This document shows positions 17,496-27,126 of a stretch of DNA of 64,000 nt, one piece after another. A program made the translations under genes and the position numbers. This DNA comes from Collinsella phocaeensis. GTDB lineage: Bacteria; Actinomycetota; Coriobacteriia; Coriobacteriales; Coriobacteriaceae. Each line of letters starts with the position of its first letter. Within the stretch, counting starts at the first letter, position 1. The stretch spans positions 1 to 64,000 of the forward strand of contig NZ_FQLR01000002.1 in NCBI RefSeq assembly GCF_900119895.1, in the 5' to 3' direction. The notes under the pieces were generated by a model that did not search any database, had not been told where the DNA came from, and saw only the letters and a list, made by a program, of their open reading frames with translations.

Positions 17496-17524
17496 CTCAA
17501 AAAGGGGACAGGCACCGAATTGAG
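17496..17524. repeat. Dispersed GGGACAGGCACC element
   Basis: Framed by CTCAA and TTGAG, with core AAAGGGGACAGGCACCGAA. It is one of about ten related copies between genes in this window and lies just upstream of cutC. Confidence 0.7.
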
Positions 17525-17637
17525 GCGCACGCGGTCGGGCCGCGGCGGTCCAGCCGGGCCCGCCGCGGACGCCCGCTTCGTGCCGGCCCACCCAAGATTG
17601 CCGCCCATCCCCCCCTTGAGGCGGACCGGCGCGGAGG

Positions 17638-18849
17638 CTACCGGGGGTTGAAGACGTACCGGTCGAGACGGTCGAGCGCCTCCTCGAGGCGCGCGGCGGG
17701 AAGCGCGAGGTTCATGCGGATGTTGAACGCACCGTGGAACGGGCGGCCGTCTTGCCAACCCACGCCCACGTCCCAGCCCGCGGCGAGCAGCTCGTCGAGC
17801 GTCTTTCCATGGCGCGCGCACCAGGCGCTGCAATCGGGGAAGATCATGTAGGTGCCCTGCGGCCGGACGACATCGACGCCGTCGAAGCGCTCGTCGATGA
17901 CGTCGCAGGCGAGATCGACGTTTTCGGCGATGACCGCGCGCAGCTCATCGGCCCATGCCCTCCCCTCTTCGGAATACGCGCCCATGAGCGCGTGCATGGA
18001 AAGCACGTTCATCATGTTGTAATGGCTCTTGGACGCGCACGCGTCGACGCGGTCGCGCAGATAGTCGTCGTAGATGATGTGGTAGCTGCCCACCAGCCCC
18101 GCCAAGCTGAAGGTCTTCGACGGCGCATAGAGCGCCACGGTGCGCCGGCGGGCGTCGTCGGAGACGGACTGCGTCGGCGTGTGGACGAGACCGGGGCGGA
18201 TGATGTCGGACCAGATCTCGTCGGAGATGACCATCACGTCGTGGGCGGCGTAGACCTCCATCGCGCGCTCGATCTCGGCGCGCTCCCACACGCGCCCGCA
18301 CGGGTTGTGGGGCGAGCAGAACACGGCGACGTGCGCACGGCTCTCGACGAGCCTGCGCTCCATGTCGTCGAAGTCCATGCGCCACATCCCCTCCTCGTCC
18401 AAGACGAGCGGGGAGCTCACGATGCGGTAGCCGGCGTTCGAGATGCTCTTGGTGAAGCCGATGTAGGTGGGGCTGTGCACGAGGACGGAATCCCCCGGGG
18501 AGGCCAGGGCCGCCAGCGCGCTCACGAGCCCGCCGAGCACCCCGTTCTCATAGCCGACATGCCGCGGCTCGAGGCCCGTCACGCCGTTGCGGTCGCACTG
18601 CCAGGAGAGAATCGCCGAGAGGTACTCCTCGCGCGGCTCGAAGTACCCGAAATGCGGCTGGGCCAGGCGCCGGCCGATCGCCTCGGTCACCGCGGGGCAC
18701 GTCTTGAAGGCCATGTCGGCCACCCACATGGGAATGGCGTCGAAACCCGCGCGCGGCGCGGCGGGAGCCGTTGGGTCCATGCCGATCGAATCGATCGCGA
18801 GCGCGTCGTGGCCCCTGCGGTCGGGAGCCGTCGTGAAATCAAACTGCAT
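17638..18849 (-). CDS. MalY/PatB-type PLP aminotransferase (probable cystathionine beta-lyase)
   Basis: Fold-type I PLP enzyme of 403 residues. It shows MWVADMAFKTCP near the N-terminus, typical of the MalY/PatB branch, CSPHNPCGRVW for cofactor contact, SDEIWSDII and the Schiff-base lysine in APSKTFSLAGL, with the terminal arginine in FNIRMNLA. Relatives cleave cystathionine or cysteine to release ammonia, pyruvate and a thiol. The ATG follows GAAGGGA by 6 nt. It stands alone. Confidence 0.88.
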   Translation of the reverse strand: MQFDFTTAPDRRGHDALAIDSIGMDPTAPAAPRAGFDAIPMWVADMAFKTCPAVTEAIGRRLAQPHFGYFEPREEYLSAILSWQCDRNGVTGLEPRHVGYENGVLGGLVSALAALASPGDSVLVHSPTYIGFTKSISNAGYRIVSSPLVLDEEGMWRMDFDDMERRLVESRAHVAVFCSPHNPCGRVWERAEIERAMEVYAAHDVMVISDEIWSDIIRPGLVHTPTQSVSDDARRRTVALYAPSKTFSLAGLVGSYHIIYDDYLRDRVDACASKSHYNMMNVLSMHALMGAYSEEGRAWADELRAVIAENVDLACDVIDERFDGVDVVRPQGTYMIFPDCSAWCARHGKTLDELLAAGWDVGVGWQDGRPFHGAFNIRMNLALPAARLEEALDRLDRYVFNPR

Positions 18850-19017
18850 GTATCGTCCCTTCCGACGATGCGTACGGATATGCCAATTGTACCGTCGGGA
18901 CGAGCGCGGCATGCCCCGCGGGGCCGCCGGCATGCGGCGCACGCGCGCCGCCGGGCTTCGGCGGCCCGGGCGGGCAGCGCGCCAGAAGGGCGCCCCCTCG
19001 GCACGGCCCTTCCGCGC

Positions 19018-19044
19018 AAAAAGGGGCCGCGTCGCCGCGGCCCC
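19018..19044 (-). terminator. Terminator of the liv operon
   Basis: On the minus strand GGGGCCGCG-GCGA-CGCGGCCCC is followed by TTTTTGCG, about 25 bp past the livF stop. Confidence 0.9.
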
Positions 19045-19067
19045 GCGCAAATCCGTTTGCGCCGGCC

Positions 19068-19781
19068 CTATCCTCCCAGATACGCCTTGCGCACATCGTC
19101 GTTCTCGAGCAGCTCGCGCCCGGTACCGGACAGCGTGACGCGCCCGGTCTCCATGACGTAGCCGCGCGTGGCGATGGAGAGCGCCATCTGGGCGTTCTGC
19201 TCGACCAGCAAGATCGTGGTCCCCGCCTCGTGCAGCTCGCGCACGATGTCGAAGATCTGCTCGATCAGGATGGGGGCGAGGCCCATGGAAGGCTCGTCGA
19301 GCATGAGGAGCTTCGGCGAGCTCATGAGCGCACGGCCCATGGCGAGCATCTGCTGCTCGCCGCCCGACAGGGTTCCGGACACCTGGCGGCGACGCTCCTT
19401 CAGGCGCGGGAAATGCGCGTAGACGCGCTCGAGGCCGGGAGCGATCTCGGAGCCGGGCCGGGTGTAGGCACCCATCTCGAGGTTCTCCTCGACGGTCATC
19501 TGCTGGAAGACGCGCCGGCCCTCGGGCACGTGCGCCAGGCCCTTCGCCACGAGTCTGTCGGGCTGCGCGTGCATGATGCTCTCGCCCATGAACTCGATCG
19601 CGCCCGTGGCGGAGCGCAAGAGTCCGGAGAGCGTCTTGAGCGTCGTGGACTTGCCGGCGCCGTTCGCGCCGATCAGGGCCACGATCTCGCCCTCGGACAC
19701 CTCGAAGGAGACGTCCTTGATGGCATGGATCGCGCCGTAGTAGACGTTGATGTCCTCGACGTGCAGGATGCGGTCGCCCAT
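19068..19781 (-). CDS. livF: Branched-chain amino-acid ABC transporter ATPase LivF
   Basis: One of the two ATPases of the Liv importer. It has 237 residues with Walker A GANGAGKSTT, signature LSGGEQQML, Walker B LLMLDEPSMGLAP and H-loop region LVEQN, all as in LivF. It follows livG by 5 bp and is the last gene of livK-H-M-G-F. Confidence 0.95.
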   Translation of the reverse strand: MGDRILHVEDINVYYGAIHAIKDVSFEVSEGEIVALIGANGAGKSTTLKTLSGLLRSATGAIEFMGESIMHAQPDRLVAKGLAHVPEGRRVFQQMTVEENLEMGAYTRPGSEIAPGLERVYAHFPRLKERRRQVSGTLSGGEQQMLAMGRALMSSPKLLMLDEPSMGLAPILIEQIFDIVRELHEAGTTILLVEQNAQMALSIATRGYVMETGRVTLSGTGRELLENDDVRKAYLGG

Positions 19782-19786
19782 ACGCC

Positions 19787-20638
19787 TTACGCCTCCTTCT
19801 GCTTGCCGAGATACGCCTCGATGACGGTCTCGTTGTTCTGGATCTCCTCGGCCGTGCCCTTCGCGATGACCTTGCCGAAGTTGAGCACGCAGATGCCCTC
19901 GCAGATATTCATGACGAGGTTCATGTCATGCTCGATGAGCATGATCGCGATGTTGAACGTATCGCGGATCTTGACGATGTTCTCCATGAGCTCGGCGGTC
20001 TCGGACGGGTTCATGCCCGCGGCGGGCTCGTCGAGCAGCAGCAGGCTGGGATTGGTCGCGAGCGCGCGCACGATCTCGAGGCGGCGCTGCGCGCCGTAGG
20101 GCAGGCTTCCGGCCTGATGGTTGGCAAGATCCTGCATGTCGAAGATGGACAGCAGCTCGAGGGCGCGGTCGTGCGCCTCGGCCTCGCGGCGCCAGTAGGA
20201 CGGCGCGCGCAGGATACCCGAAAGCGTCGAATACGCCTTGGTGTTGTGGAGGCCCACCTTGACGTTCTCCTCCACCGTCATGGTGTTGAACAGGCGGATA
20301 TTCTGGAACGTGCGGGCGATGCCCATGCGGTTGACCTGGCTGACCGTCTTGCCGCTCGTGTCGTTGCCGTTCAGCAGGATCGTGCCGCGCGTGGGCGCGT
20401 AGACCTTGGTGAGCAGGTTGAAGACCGTCGTCTTGCCCGCGCCGTTGGGCCCGATGAGGCCGGCGATCTCGGTCTTGCCGATGGTGAGGTTGAAGTCGTC
20501 GACCGCCTTCAGGCCGCCGAAGTCTATCCCCAGGTGCAGGGCCTCGAGCACGGGTGCGGAGTCGACGTCGCGCTCGGGGACGATGGAATGGCTGGGAACC
20601 GGCACCATCTTGCCGCGTTCGAACTCGAACTTAGGCAT
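19787..20638 (-). CDS. livG: Branched-chain amino-acid ABC transporter ATPase LivG
   Basis: 283 residues with Walker A GPNGAGKTTV, signature region LPYGAQRRLEIVRAL and Walker B LLLLDEPAAGMNPSE, the LivG pattern. The first 30 residues are an unusual hydrophilic extension (MPKFEFERGKMVPVPSHSIV). The start overlaps the livM stop by 8 bp, implying translational coupling. Confidence 0.94.
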   Translation of the reverse strand: MPKFEFERGKMVPVPSHSIVPERDVDSAPVLEALHLGIDFGGLKAVDDFNLTIGKTEIAGLIGPNGAGKTTVFNLLTKVYAPTRGTILLNGNDTSGKTVSQVNRMGIARTFQNIRLFNTMTVEENVKVGLHNTKAYSTLSGILRAPSYWRREAEAHDRALELLSIFDMQDLANHQAGSLPYGAQRRLEIVRALATNPSLLLLDEPAAGMNPSETAELMENIVKIRDTFNIAIMLIEHDMNLVMNICEGICVLNFGKVIAKGTAEEIQNNETVIEAYLGKQKEA

Positions 20639-21713
20639 CGGCGCTCACCTCCTCCTCGTTCGAACGGCGTCGCGGCAGGACGCGCGCGACGAATCCCTTG
20701 ATCGTGGGGTTGTTGGAGCAGATCATCACGAGGATGAGCACGATCGCGTAGACGAGCATGCGGTAATCGGAGAACTGTCGCAGGGCCTCGGGAAGAATGG
20801 TGAGCACCGTGGCGGCGACGATGGAGCCGCGCATGTTGCCCAGTCCGCCGAGGACGACGAAGACCAGGATGAGGATCGAGGTGTTGAAGTCGAACTTGGT
20901 CGCGGACAGTTGGGAGAAGCCGTTGCCGAACAGCGCTCCCGCCGCGCCCGCGAGGGCGGCGGACACCACGAAGGCGATCATGCGGTACTTGGTGGTGGAG
21001 ATGCCCACGGACTCGGCGGCGATGCGGTTGTCGCGGACAGCGAGGATCGCGCGGCCGGCGCGGCTGCGCACGAGGTTGAGGACGATCACGAGGGCGACCA
21101 TGACGAGCAGGAAACCCGCGAAAAACGTCGAGATCGTCTCGGTGCCCGAGGCGCCCTGGGCGCCCTTGATGATGGCCGCGCCGCCCTCGGCGAGCCCGAG
21201 GTCGTCCACGGTCAGCTTGCCCGTGAGGTTGAACAGCACGTGCAGGCCGCGCTCGTCGACGCCCACGATCAGGCAGGTGACGATCTCCTTGATGATCTCG
21301 CCGAACGCGAGCGTCACGATGGCCAGGTAGTCGCCGGACAGGCGCAGGACCGGGATGCCGACGAGAAATCCCGCAAGCGCCGCAGAGGCGGCGCCGGCGA
21401 GCAGGGCGATCACGAGGCGGACGGCATCGTTGGGAACGGCCTCGGCGAGGCTCGTCGCCGCGACGATGCCCGTGTAGGCGCCGACGCTCATGAATCCCGC
21501 GTGCCCGAGCGAGAGGTCGCCCGCGACGCCCACGACGAGGTTGAGCGAGATGGCCATCACGATGTAGGCGCAGATGGGCACGAGCTGCCCCACGATCATG
21601 CGCGGGATCATGTGGTTCGCCTGCATGAGGCTCACGGCGACGAACGCCAGGACCACCAGGCCGTACGTCACGAAATCGCGACGGGTCTTCTTGTTCTTGA
21701 GGAAATTCGGCAT
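20631..21713 (-). CDS. livM: Branched-chain amino-acid ABC transporter permease LivM
   Basis: Permease of 360 residues with about ten hydrophobic segments and the LivM coupling region (SLGHAGFMSVGAY; LRLSGDYLAIVTLAFGEII). The ATG of MPNFLKNKKT lies 4 bp past the livH stop; the longer frame to 21899 runs into livH and is a shadow. A 65-residue stretch (ERGLHVLFNL to STFF) forms the periplasmic-side loop typical of LivM. Confidence 0.94.
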   Translation of the reverse strand: MPNFLKNKKTRRDFVTYGLVVLAFVAVSLMQANHMIPRMIVGQLVPICAYIVMAISLNLVVGVAGDLSLGHAGFMSVGAYTGIVAATSLAEAVPNDAVRLVIALLAGAASAALAGFLVGIPVLRLSGDYLAIVTLAFGEIIKEIVTCLIVGVDERGLHVLFNLTGKLTVDDLGLAEGGAAIIKGAQGASGTETISTFFAGFLLVMVALVIVLNLVRSRAGRAILAVRDNRIAAESVGISTTKYRMIAFVVSAALAGAAGALFGNGFSQLSATKFDFNTSILILVFVVLGGLGNMRGSIVAATVLTILPEALRQFSDYRMLVYAIVLILVMICSNNPTIKGFVARVLPRRRSNEEEVSADA

Positions 21714-21717
21714 GACG

Positions 21718-22599
21718 CTACACCTTCTCCGGGACGTACCTGCCGAACAGACCGGCCGGCTTGACGAGAAGCACCACGATGAGCACGGCGAACACGATGG
21801 AGTTCGCGAGGCTCGTGGAGATGTAGGCCTGCGCCATGGCCTCGATGATGCCGAGCAGGATGCCTCCGACGAAGGCGCCCGGAATCGAGCCGATGCCACC
21901 GAAGACCGCCGCGGTGAAGGCCTTGATGCCGGGCATCGAGCCCGTGGTGGGCTGCAGCACCGGCGAATAGGAGCACAGCAGCACGCCGGCGATGGCGGCG
22001 AGGGCGGATCCGATGGCGAACGTCATCGAGATGGTGCGGTTGACGTTGATGCCCATGAGCTGAGCGGCAGCCTTGTCCTCGGAGACCGCGCGCATGGCCT
22101 TGCCCATCTTGGTCTTGCCCGTGAACCACATGAGCCCCGCCATGATGACCAGGCAGGCGACGACGGTCACGAGCGAGACCGCGGAGACGTTGTAGGCGCG
22201 CAGGAAATCGGGCACCGGGAAGCTCACGATGGAGGTGAAGTTCTTCGGCGTGGCACCCCAGATGAGCTGCGCGGCGTTCTGCAGGAAATAGGACACGCCG
22301 ATGGCGGTGATGAGCACCGCGAGCGGACCTGCCTGACGCAGCGGCTTGTAGGCGAAGCCCTCGATGAGGATGCCGAGCGCCGTGCAGACCGCGACCGCAG
22401 CCACGACCGACACGATCGCCGGAAGCCCCAGATACGAGGTGACGCAGAACGAGATGTACGCGCCGATCATGATGACGTCGCCGTGGGCGAAGTTGAGCAT
22501 CTTCGCGATGCCGTACACCATGGTGTAACCGAGCGCGATGATGGCGTACACGCTGCCCATCGACAGGCCGTTCACGAGATACTGGAGAAAGACCGTCAT
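21718..22599 (-). CDS. livH: Branched-chain amino-acid ABC transporter permease LivH
   Basis: Permease of 293 residues with eight or so membrane segments and LivH motifs (NGLSMGSVYAIIALGYTMVY; KMLNFAHGDVIMIGAY). ATG at MTVFLQYL is chosen because GGGGGGA lies 8 nt upstream; a TTG two codons earlier is possible. It is separated from livK by a strong terminator-like hairpin. Confidence 0.94.
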   Translation of the reverse strand: MTVFLQYLVNGLSMGSVYAIIALGYTMVYGIAKMLNFAHGDVIMIGAYISFCVTSYLGLPAIVSVVAAVAVCTALGILIEGFAYKPLRQAGPLAVLITAIGVSYFLQNAAQLIWGATPKNFTSIVSFPVPDFLRAYNVSAVSLVTVVACLVIMAGLMWFTGKTKMGKAMRAVSEDKAAAQLMGINVNRTISMTFAIGSALAAIAGVLLCSYSPVLQPTTGSMPGIKAFTAAVFGGIGSIPGAFVGGILLGIIEAMAQAYISTSLANSIVFAVLIVVLLVKPAGLFGRYVPEKV

Positions 22600-22654
22600 G
22601 CGCAATCCCCCCTTTCATGATCGCGGGCACGCAGCAGGTTGCCCGCTTGAGTCG

Positions 22655-22693
22655 AAAAAGGGGACGAACCTTGGTCCACCAAGGCCCGTCCCC
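22655..22693 (-). terminator. Hairpin between livK and livH (attenuating terminator)
   Basis: On the minus strand GGGGACG, 2 nt, CCTTGG, 4 nt, CCAAGG, 2 nt and CGTCCCC form a long bulged stem followed by TTTTTCGAC. Placed just after livK, it would make binding protein more abundant than permease, a common Liv arrangement. Its outer arm shares GGGGACG with the dispersed repeat family. Confidence 0.75.
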
Positions 22694-22734
22694 GGAATTA
22701 CCGTATGCGTGTCAGGCGTTCAGGACGGGCGACG

Positions 22735-23925
22735 CTAGGCCGCTACGTACTTTCCGCCCTGGATGACGTAGACCATCGGGTCCTTCTCGACCTCGCCCTT
22801 GTCGTTCCACGTCAGCGTGCCGGTGAGGCCCTCGACCGTGATCGCGGTCATGGCCGCGGGCAGCTGGTCGGCGATGTCGGCCGGATCGGCGTCGGCGGCG
22901 AGGCCGGCCTCCTCCATGGCCATGACGACGGCGTGGACCGCGTCGTAGGCGTCGGCGGCGAACTGGTCGGGCGTCTCGCCGTACGCGTCCTTGTAGGCGC
23001 CCACGAAGTCGGCGTTCTTGTCCTCGTCGGCGGAGAACGGGGTCATGAGGTACAGGCCCTCGGCGAGCGAGGTGTCGAAGCCCTCGACGCCCAGGATGCC
23101 GTCCATGCCGTCGCAGCCCATCATCTTGACGTCGTAGCCCATCTCCTTGGCGTTGGTGAGCAGCACCGACGCGGGCGTGTAGTAGATGGGGGCGAAGATC
23201 ATCGTGGCGCCGGCATCCTTGGCCTTGGTGAGCTGGTTGGTAAAGCTGGTCTGGGAGTCGTCCTTGAAGGACTCCTCGTCGACGACCTCGAGCTTGAGCT
23301 CGGCGGCCTTGGCCACGAAGGCGTCGCGGATGCCCGCGGAGTAGGGGTCACCGGAGTTGTAGAACACGACGTACTTCTCGTTCGGGAACATCTCGGCGAG
23401 CTTCACGGCGGCGTTGGCACCCTGGTTGGGGTCGTTGAAGCACGCCTGGAAGACGCAGGTCTTGTCAGCGGTGACATCCGGGCTCGACGCGGACGGGGTG
23501 ATCATGAAGACCTTGGGATCGGAGTTGGCGACCTCGGCGACGGCGATGGAGGCGCCGGTGGTGGTGGGGCCGACGAGCACCTGCATGCCCCAGTCGGCAA
23601 GGCTGTTGAAGGCGTTGACGGACTTCTCGCCGTCGGCGACGTCGTCCTCGGCCTTGGACGCGAGCGGGAGCGCATCGGTGGCGAAATCCTTGCAGGCGAG
23701 CTCCACGCCGTGGGCGACGGAGTTGCCGTACGAGGCGGCGGGGCCGGTCAGCGGGCCGATGGTGCCCACCTTGAACGCACCGGCGGAGGATGCAGAGGAG
23801 CCGCCGCCCGAGCCGCCGTCGGAGCAACCGGCTAGAATGCTTGCCGCCCCCAGACCTGCTACGCCCGCGATAACGCTCCTGCGATTCACGACAGGATTGA
23901 ATGACTTACCGGTGAGGCACGACAT
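22735..23925 (-). CDS. livK: Branched-chain amino-acid ABC transporter substrate-binding lipoprotein
   Basis: Captures leucine, isoleucine, valine or related substrates outside the membrane and delivers them to LivHM. The 396-residue precursor has a lipoprotein signal with twin basic N-region (VVNRRSVIAGVAG) and lipobox ILAGC, then a Gly/Ser-rich linker and a type I periplasmic-binding fold (KVGTIGPLTGPAASYGNSVA). GAGGAGAG precedes the ATG. It is the first gene of the liv operon. Substrate range cannot be fixed from sequence. Confidence 0.93.
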   Translation of the reverse strand: MSCLTGKSFNPVVNRRSVIAGVAGLGAASILAGCSDGGSGGGSSASSAGAFKVGTIGPLTGPAASYGNSVAHGVELACKDFATDALPLASKAEDDVADGEKSVNAFNSLADWGMQVLVGPTTTGASIAVAEVANSDPKVFMITPSASSPDVTADKTCVFQACFNDPNQGANAAVKLAEMFPNEKYVVFYNSGDPYSAGIRDAFVAKAAELKLEVVDEESFKDDSQTSFTNQLTKAKDAGATMIFAPIYYTPASVLLTNAKEMGYDVKMMGCDGMDGILGVEGFDTSLAEGLYLMTPFSADEDKNADFVGAYKDAYGETPDQFAADAYDAVHAVVMAMEEAGLAADADPADIADQLPAAMTAITVEGLTGTLTWNDKGEVEKDPMVYVIQGGKYVAA

Positions 23926-24020
23926 ACGGCTCTCCTCTCACATGCGGCCGGCCGGACGGCTCGGCGATTTGAAGGTCCCCTCCCGGGATTGTCTCCCGGT
24001 CGGTTGCACCAGCTTACATG

Positions 24021-24042
24021 CTTTACTTGAGAAAAGTAAGGT
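24021..24042. promoter_or_regulatory. Candidate liv promoter/operator
   Basis: The minus strand carries TTACTT, a 17-bp spacer and TAAGCT, a possible promoter about 95 bp upstream of livK. TTACTT with AAGTAA forms an inverted repeat inside it. The 350-bp livK-hom interval holds no other gene; a small CCGGG hairpin lies at about 23982-23999. Confidence 0.35.
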
Positions 24043-24275
24043 CCTTCTTCCACGGCCGACGCCCCCGTTCCGCACGGCGGCATCCATACGCTTTTGACCA
24101 GCGATTATTCAGGTCTGATTCGGGAATTTGCCATGTTACATCTTTATTACGCAGGGCGTATGCGCAAAGGAGCCGGCAAGCTATCATGTGCCCCATGCTA
24201 TAGATATGCAAAACGGCCCCGAGCCCCAGGGCGACGGGGAATCCGCGCGCACGCGCTTTCGAGATTGGAGCCCCC

Positions 24276-25610
24276 ATGCAGCAGAGCACCAGGACCGTGG
24301 AGATCGGCGTCATCGGACTCGGCACGGTGGGCGGCGGCGTCGTCCGCCTGATCGCCAAGCACCATGACGACTACCTCGCGGCCTACGGCATCGACGTGCG
24401 CGTGCGGAAAGCCTGCGCGCGCCACCCGGAGCGCGCAGACGCCCTGGGGCTTGCGGCGGACGCCTTCACCACCGATTGGCGCGAGGTCACCGCCGACCCC
24501 GCCATCGATATCGTGGTCGAGCTCATCGGCGGCGACCATCCCGCGACCGAGATCTTCGAGGACGCCATCGCGCACCGCAAGCACGTCGTCTCCGCCAACA
24601 AGGCGCTCCTCGGGCGCCACGTCGCCTCGCTCGCGGGGCAGGCGGCGCGCGCCGGCGTCCAGATCCGCTGCGAGGCCGCCTGCGCCGGCGGCATCCCCAT
24701 CGTCAACGCGCTCGAGCACGCGCTCATCGGCAACGACGCCCTCACCATCGCCGGCATCATGAACGGGACCACGAACTACATCCTTTCGCGCATGGACGCG
24801 GAGGGCCTGGGCTTCGAGGAGGTGCTCGCCGACGCGCAGCGCCTGGGCTACGCCGAGGCCGACCCCACCGCCGACGTCGACGGCCACGATGCGGCCGCCA
24901 AGCTCGCCATCCTCTCCTCCATCGCCTTCCACACGCGCGTCACCACCGACGACGTGTACCGCCAGGGCATCCGCAACGTCTCGGCGGCCGACATCGAGCA
25001 GGCGCGCGAGCTGGGCATGAAGGTCAAGCTCCTCGCCGTCGGGCGCAAGACCGCCGAAGGCGTCGAGGCGCGCGTGCACCCCGCCATGATTCCGGCGACC
25101 CATCAGCTCGCCGCCGTGGACGGCGCGATGAACGCGGTGTTCGCCGTGGGCGACGCCGTGGGCGAGACGATGTTCTACGGAGCCGGCGCCGGCGCGTTCC
25201 CCACCGCGAGCGCCGTCGTGGGAGATATCCTCGAGCTCGCCGGCCCCATCGCCCGCGGCGTCGCCCTGCCCGCCGAGAGCGAGCCCTTCGAGCGCGTGCT
25301 CCCCGTCCGCTCCATCGAAGACCTCACCGGGCGCTTCTACATCCGCCTGTCGGTCGAGGACCGCGTGGGCACGCTCGCGCCCGTGGTCGCCGCCTTCGCC
25401 GAGGCGGGCATCTCCATCTCCCAGATCAACCAGCTCGCGGACGGCAACGGCACGACCTGCTCGGTCGCCTTCATCACCCATCGCGCGCTCGAGCGCGACG
25501 TCATGGCCGCATGCGACGCCCTCGGCGCGCTGCCGGAGGTCGCCGCGGTGGCGAGCGTCATCCGCATCGAGGACGTCGAGGCGTGGAGCGACGGCGTCGA
25601 GGAGAACTAG
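24276..25610 (+). CDS. hom: Homoserine dehydrogenase
   Basis: Reduces aspartate semialdehyde to homoserine with NAD(P)H, the branch point to threonine and methionine. The 444-residue protein has the Rossmann motif GLGTVGGGVV, ANKALLG, the catalytic region GIMNGTTNYIL and LGYAEADPTADVDGHDAAAK with the catalytic lysine/aspartate, and a C-terminal ACT domain (FYIRLSVEDRVGTLAPV) for feedback control by threonine. The start is the ATG of MQQSTRTVEIG. No leader peptide or T-box was recognised upstream. Confidence 0.96.
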   Translation: MQQSTRTVEIGVIGLGTVGGGVVRLIAKHHDDYLAAYGIDVRVRKACARHPERADALGLAADAFTTDWREVTADPAIDIVVELIGGDHPATEIFEDAIAHRKHVVSANKALLGRHVASLAGQAARAGVQIRCEAACAGGIPIVNALEHALIGNDALTIAGIMNGTTNYILSRMDAEGLGFEEVLADAQRLGYAEADPTADVDGHDAAAKLAILSSIAFHTRVTTDDVYRQGIRNVSAADIEQARELGMKVKLLAVGRKTAEGVEARVHPAMIPATHQLAAVDGAMNAVFAVGDAVGETMFYGAGAGAFPTASAVVGDILELAGPIARGVALPAESEPFERVLPVRSIEDLTGRFYIRLSVEDRVGTLAPVVAAFAEAGISISQINQLADGNGTTCSVAFITHRALERDVMAACDALGALPEVAAVASVIRIEDVEAWSDGVEEN

Positions 25611-25641
25611 CGCCCGCGCCCGCACCGGCCGACACGCGGCG

Positions 25642-25692
25642 AGACGAGGCCCCGCGCCGCCCAAGACGGGCCGTGCGGGGCCTCGCGTCGTC
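25642..25692 (+). terminator. Hairpin downstream of hom
   Basis: GAGGCCCCGC (25646-25655) pairs with GCGGGGCCTC (25675-25684), extended by AGAC/GTCT with bulges. It has no clear T-tract and lies 35 bp past the hom stop, so terminator is a moderate call. Confidence 0.5.
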
Positions 25693-25875
25693 TGCAGCCT
25701 GCCTGCGCCCGGGCGCACGACGGACGCCGGGGCCCGCCCCGTCTTGACGACACCGCGCCGGCGAGATGCGGCCAAGCCGGACCGCCGCGAAGATGCCACC
25801 CGCCGACGCGGCGCGCAGGAAAAACGCCGCGAGGCCTCCTCGTGGCGTCATCGCCTCGACCCTTTGCGTCCCCGC

Positions 25876-26832
25876 CTACTTGGCGCAGAAGCGCTTGTCG
25901 TACCAGCCCGTGAGAATCGGGGCGAGCAGGGCGGTGACGATCACCGCCGTGGCGATCTGCGCGTAGGCGACCGGCGCGATCGCGGCATACTGCGGCGCGA
26001 CCTCCACGAGCGCGGCAGGCGTGGTCATGGCCGTGCCGGCGATCGTGGAGCAGGCTATGGCGGCCTTGCCCGTGCCGCCGCACAGGCGCTCGAACAGACA
26101 GGTGACGGGGCCCACGACGAACACCGTCACGAGCCCGAGCAGGATGCCGGACAGGCCGCCGGTCACGAAGCTCGCGAGGCTCATCGAGCAGCCGAGCTGA
26201 AATCCCAGCACGGCGATCGCGGGGTTGGCGCCCGGCTTGAGCAGGTCGCGCACGAACGGGAAGCAGTTGCCCAGCACCATGCCGACGACGAGGGGCAGGA
26301 CCGATCCGACGACGGTTCCCAGCGGGATGCTCGCCAGCCCCGACACGCCCAGGATGACCATGGCCACCGTGGGCCCCGCGGTGAGGAACAGGATGCCCAC
26401 GGCGCCCTGCTCCGCCTCGTCGCCGTACTCGCTCATGATGCCCGTGTAGAGCGCCATGTTGCAAAACGAGATGCCGCCGATGATGGAGACGGACGACAGG
26501 CCGAAGAGGTCGTCGTCGAAGAACCATGCGACGGCAAGGCCCATCGCCGCGGCGAGCGCAAGCTTGGGGATGAGCACGGCGACGCCCGTCTTGACCGCGC
26601 CCGGCGTCGCCTTGAACGAGATGCCGGCGCCGACGAACAGCAGGATCGCCGCCACCACCGCGTTGGCGCCGCCGCGCGTGGCGGCCGTGAAGAACCCGCC
26701 GATCTCCAGCGCCTGCGGGCAGAAGGTGTTCATGAGCAGGCCCGCGATCATGGGGTAGATCATGATGTCGCCCGGAAGGCGCGGAACCTTGAACGCCCGC
26801 GCCGGACGGGTGCTCGTGTCGTCAGTCGCCAT
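25876..26832 (-). CDS. kdgT: 2-keto-3-deoxygluconate permease family transporter
   Basis: A 318-residue membrane protein with about ten hydrophobic segments; KdgT proteins import 2-keto-3-deoxygluconate, a pectin breakdown product, with protons. Family-like stretches are KVPRLPGDIMIYPMIAGLL at the N-terminus, VGAGISFK and CSTIAGTAMTTPAAL. ATG at MATDDTST is preferred because GGAGG lies 8 nt before it, while the earlier ATG is only 2 nt away. No pectin genes are next to it, so the true substrate may differ. The 290-bp gap upstream shows no further gene. Confidence 0.82.
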   Translation of the reverse strand: MATDDTSTRPARAFKVPRLPGDIMIYPMIAGLLMNTFCPQALEIGGFFTAATRGGANAVVAAILLFVGAGISFKATPGAVKTGVAVLIPKLALAAAMGLAVAWFFDDDLFGLSSVSIIGGISFCNMALYTGIMSEYGDEAEQGAVGILFLTAGPTVAMVILGVSGLASIPLGTVVGSVLPLVVGMVLGNCFPFVRDLLKPGANPAIAVLGFQLGCSMSLASFVTGGLSGILLGLVTVFVVGPVTCLFERLCGGTGKAAIACSTIAGTAMTTPAALVEVAPQYAAIAPVAYAQIATAVIVTALLAPILTGWYDKRFCAK

Positions 26833-27126
26833 ATGCATGTCCTCCGTCTTTCCGTGTTGCGCTTTCTTACGATAAAGTGCTGACATGCTAGCAGATGGAG
26901 CGTGACCGCGAGCCGCGACGGCCCAGGGGGGCCGAATATGTCGAATCCGTTTCGGGGCCGGGTGGGACCCGGCGCATCGGCTGGAGCCTGAACCTTGCGC
27001 GCGGGCAGGGAGGGGACCCGGGCGCGCCCCTGCCGTATAGCCCCTGCGCCCAACGGGCATATAGAGCCAAGCCGCGCTCCGCCCGACGGGCGGGGGGGGC
27101 GCATCGGAACGGAAGGGAGGTCGCCC

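Noticed and set aside
24100-24275. T-box or leader peptide for homoserine dehydrogenase
   Set aside because: No T-box core sequence and no frame rich in Thr, Met or Ile codons was found upstream of hom.
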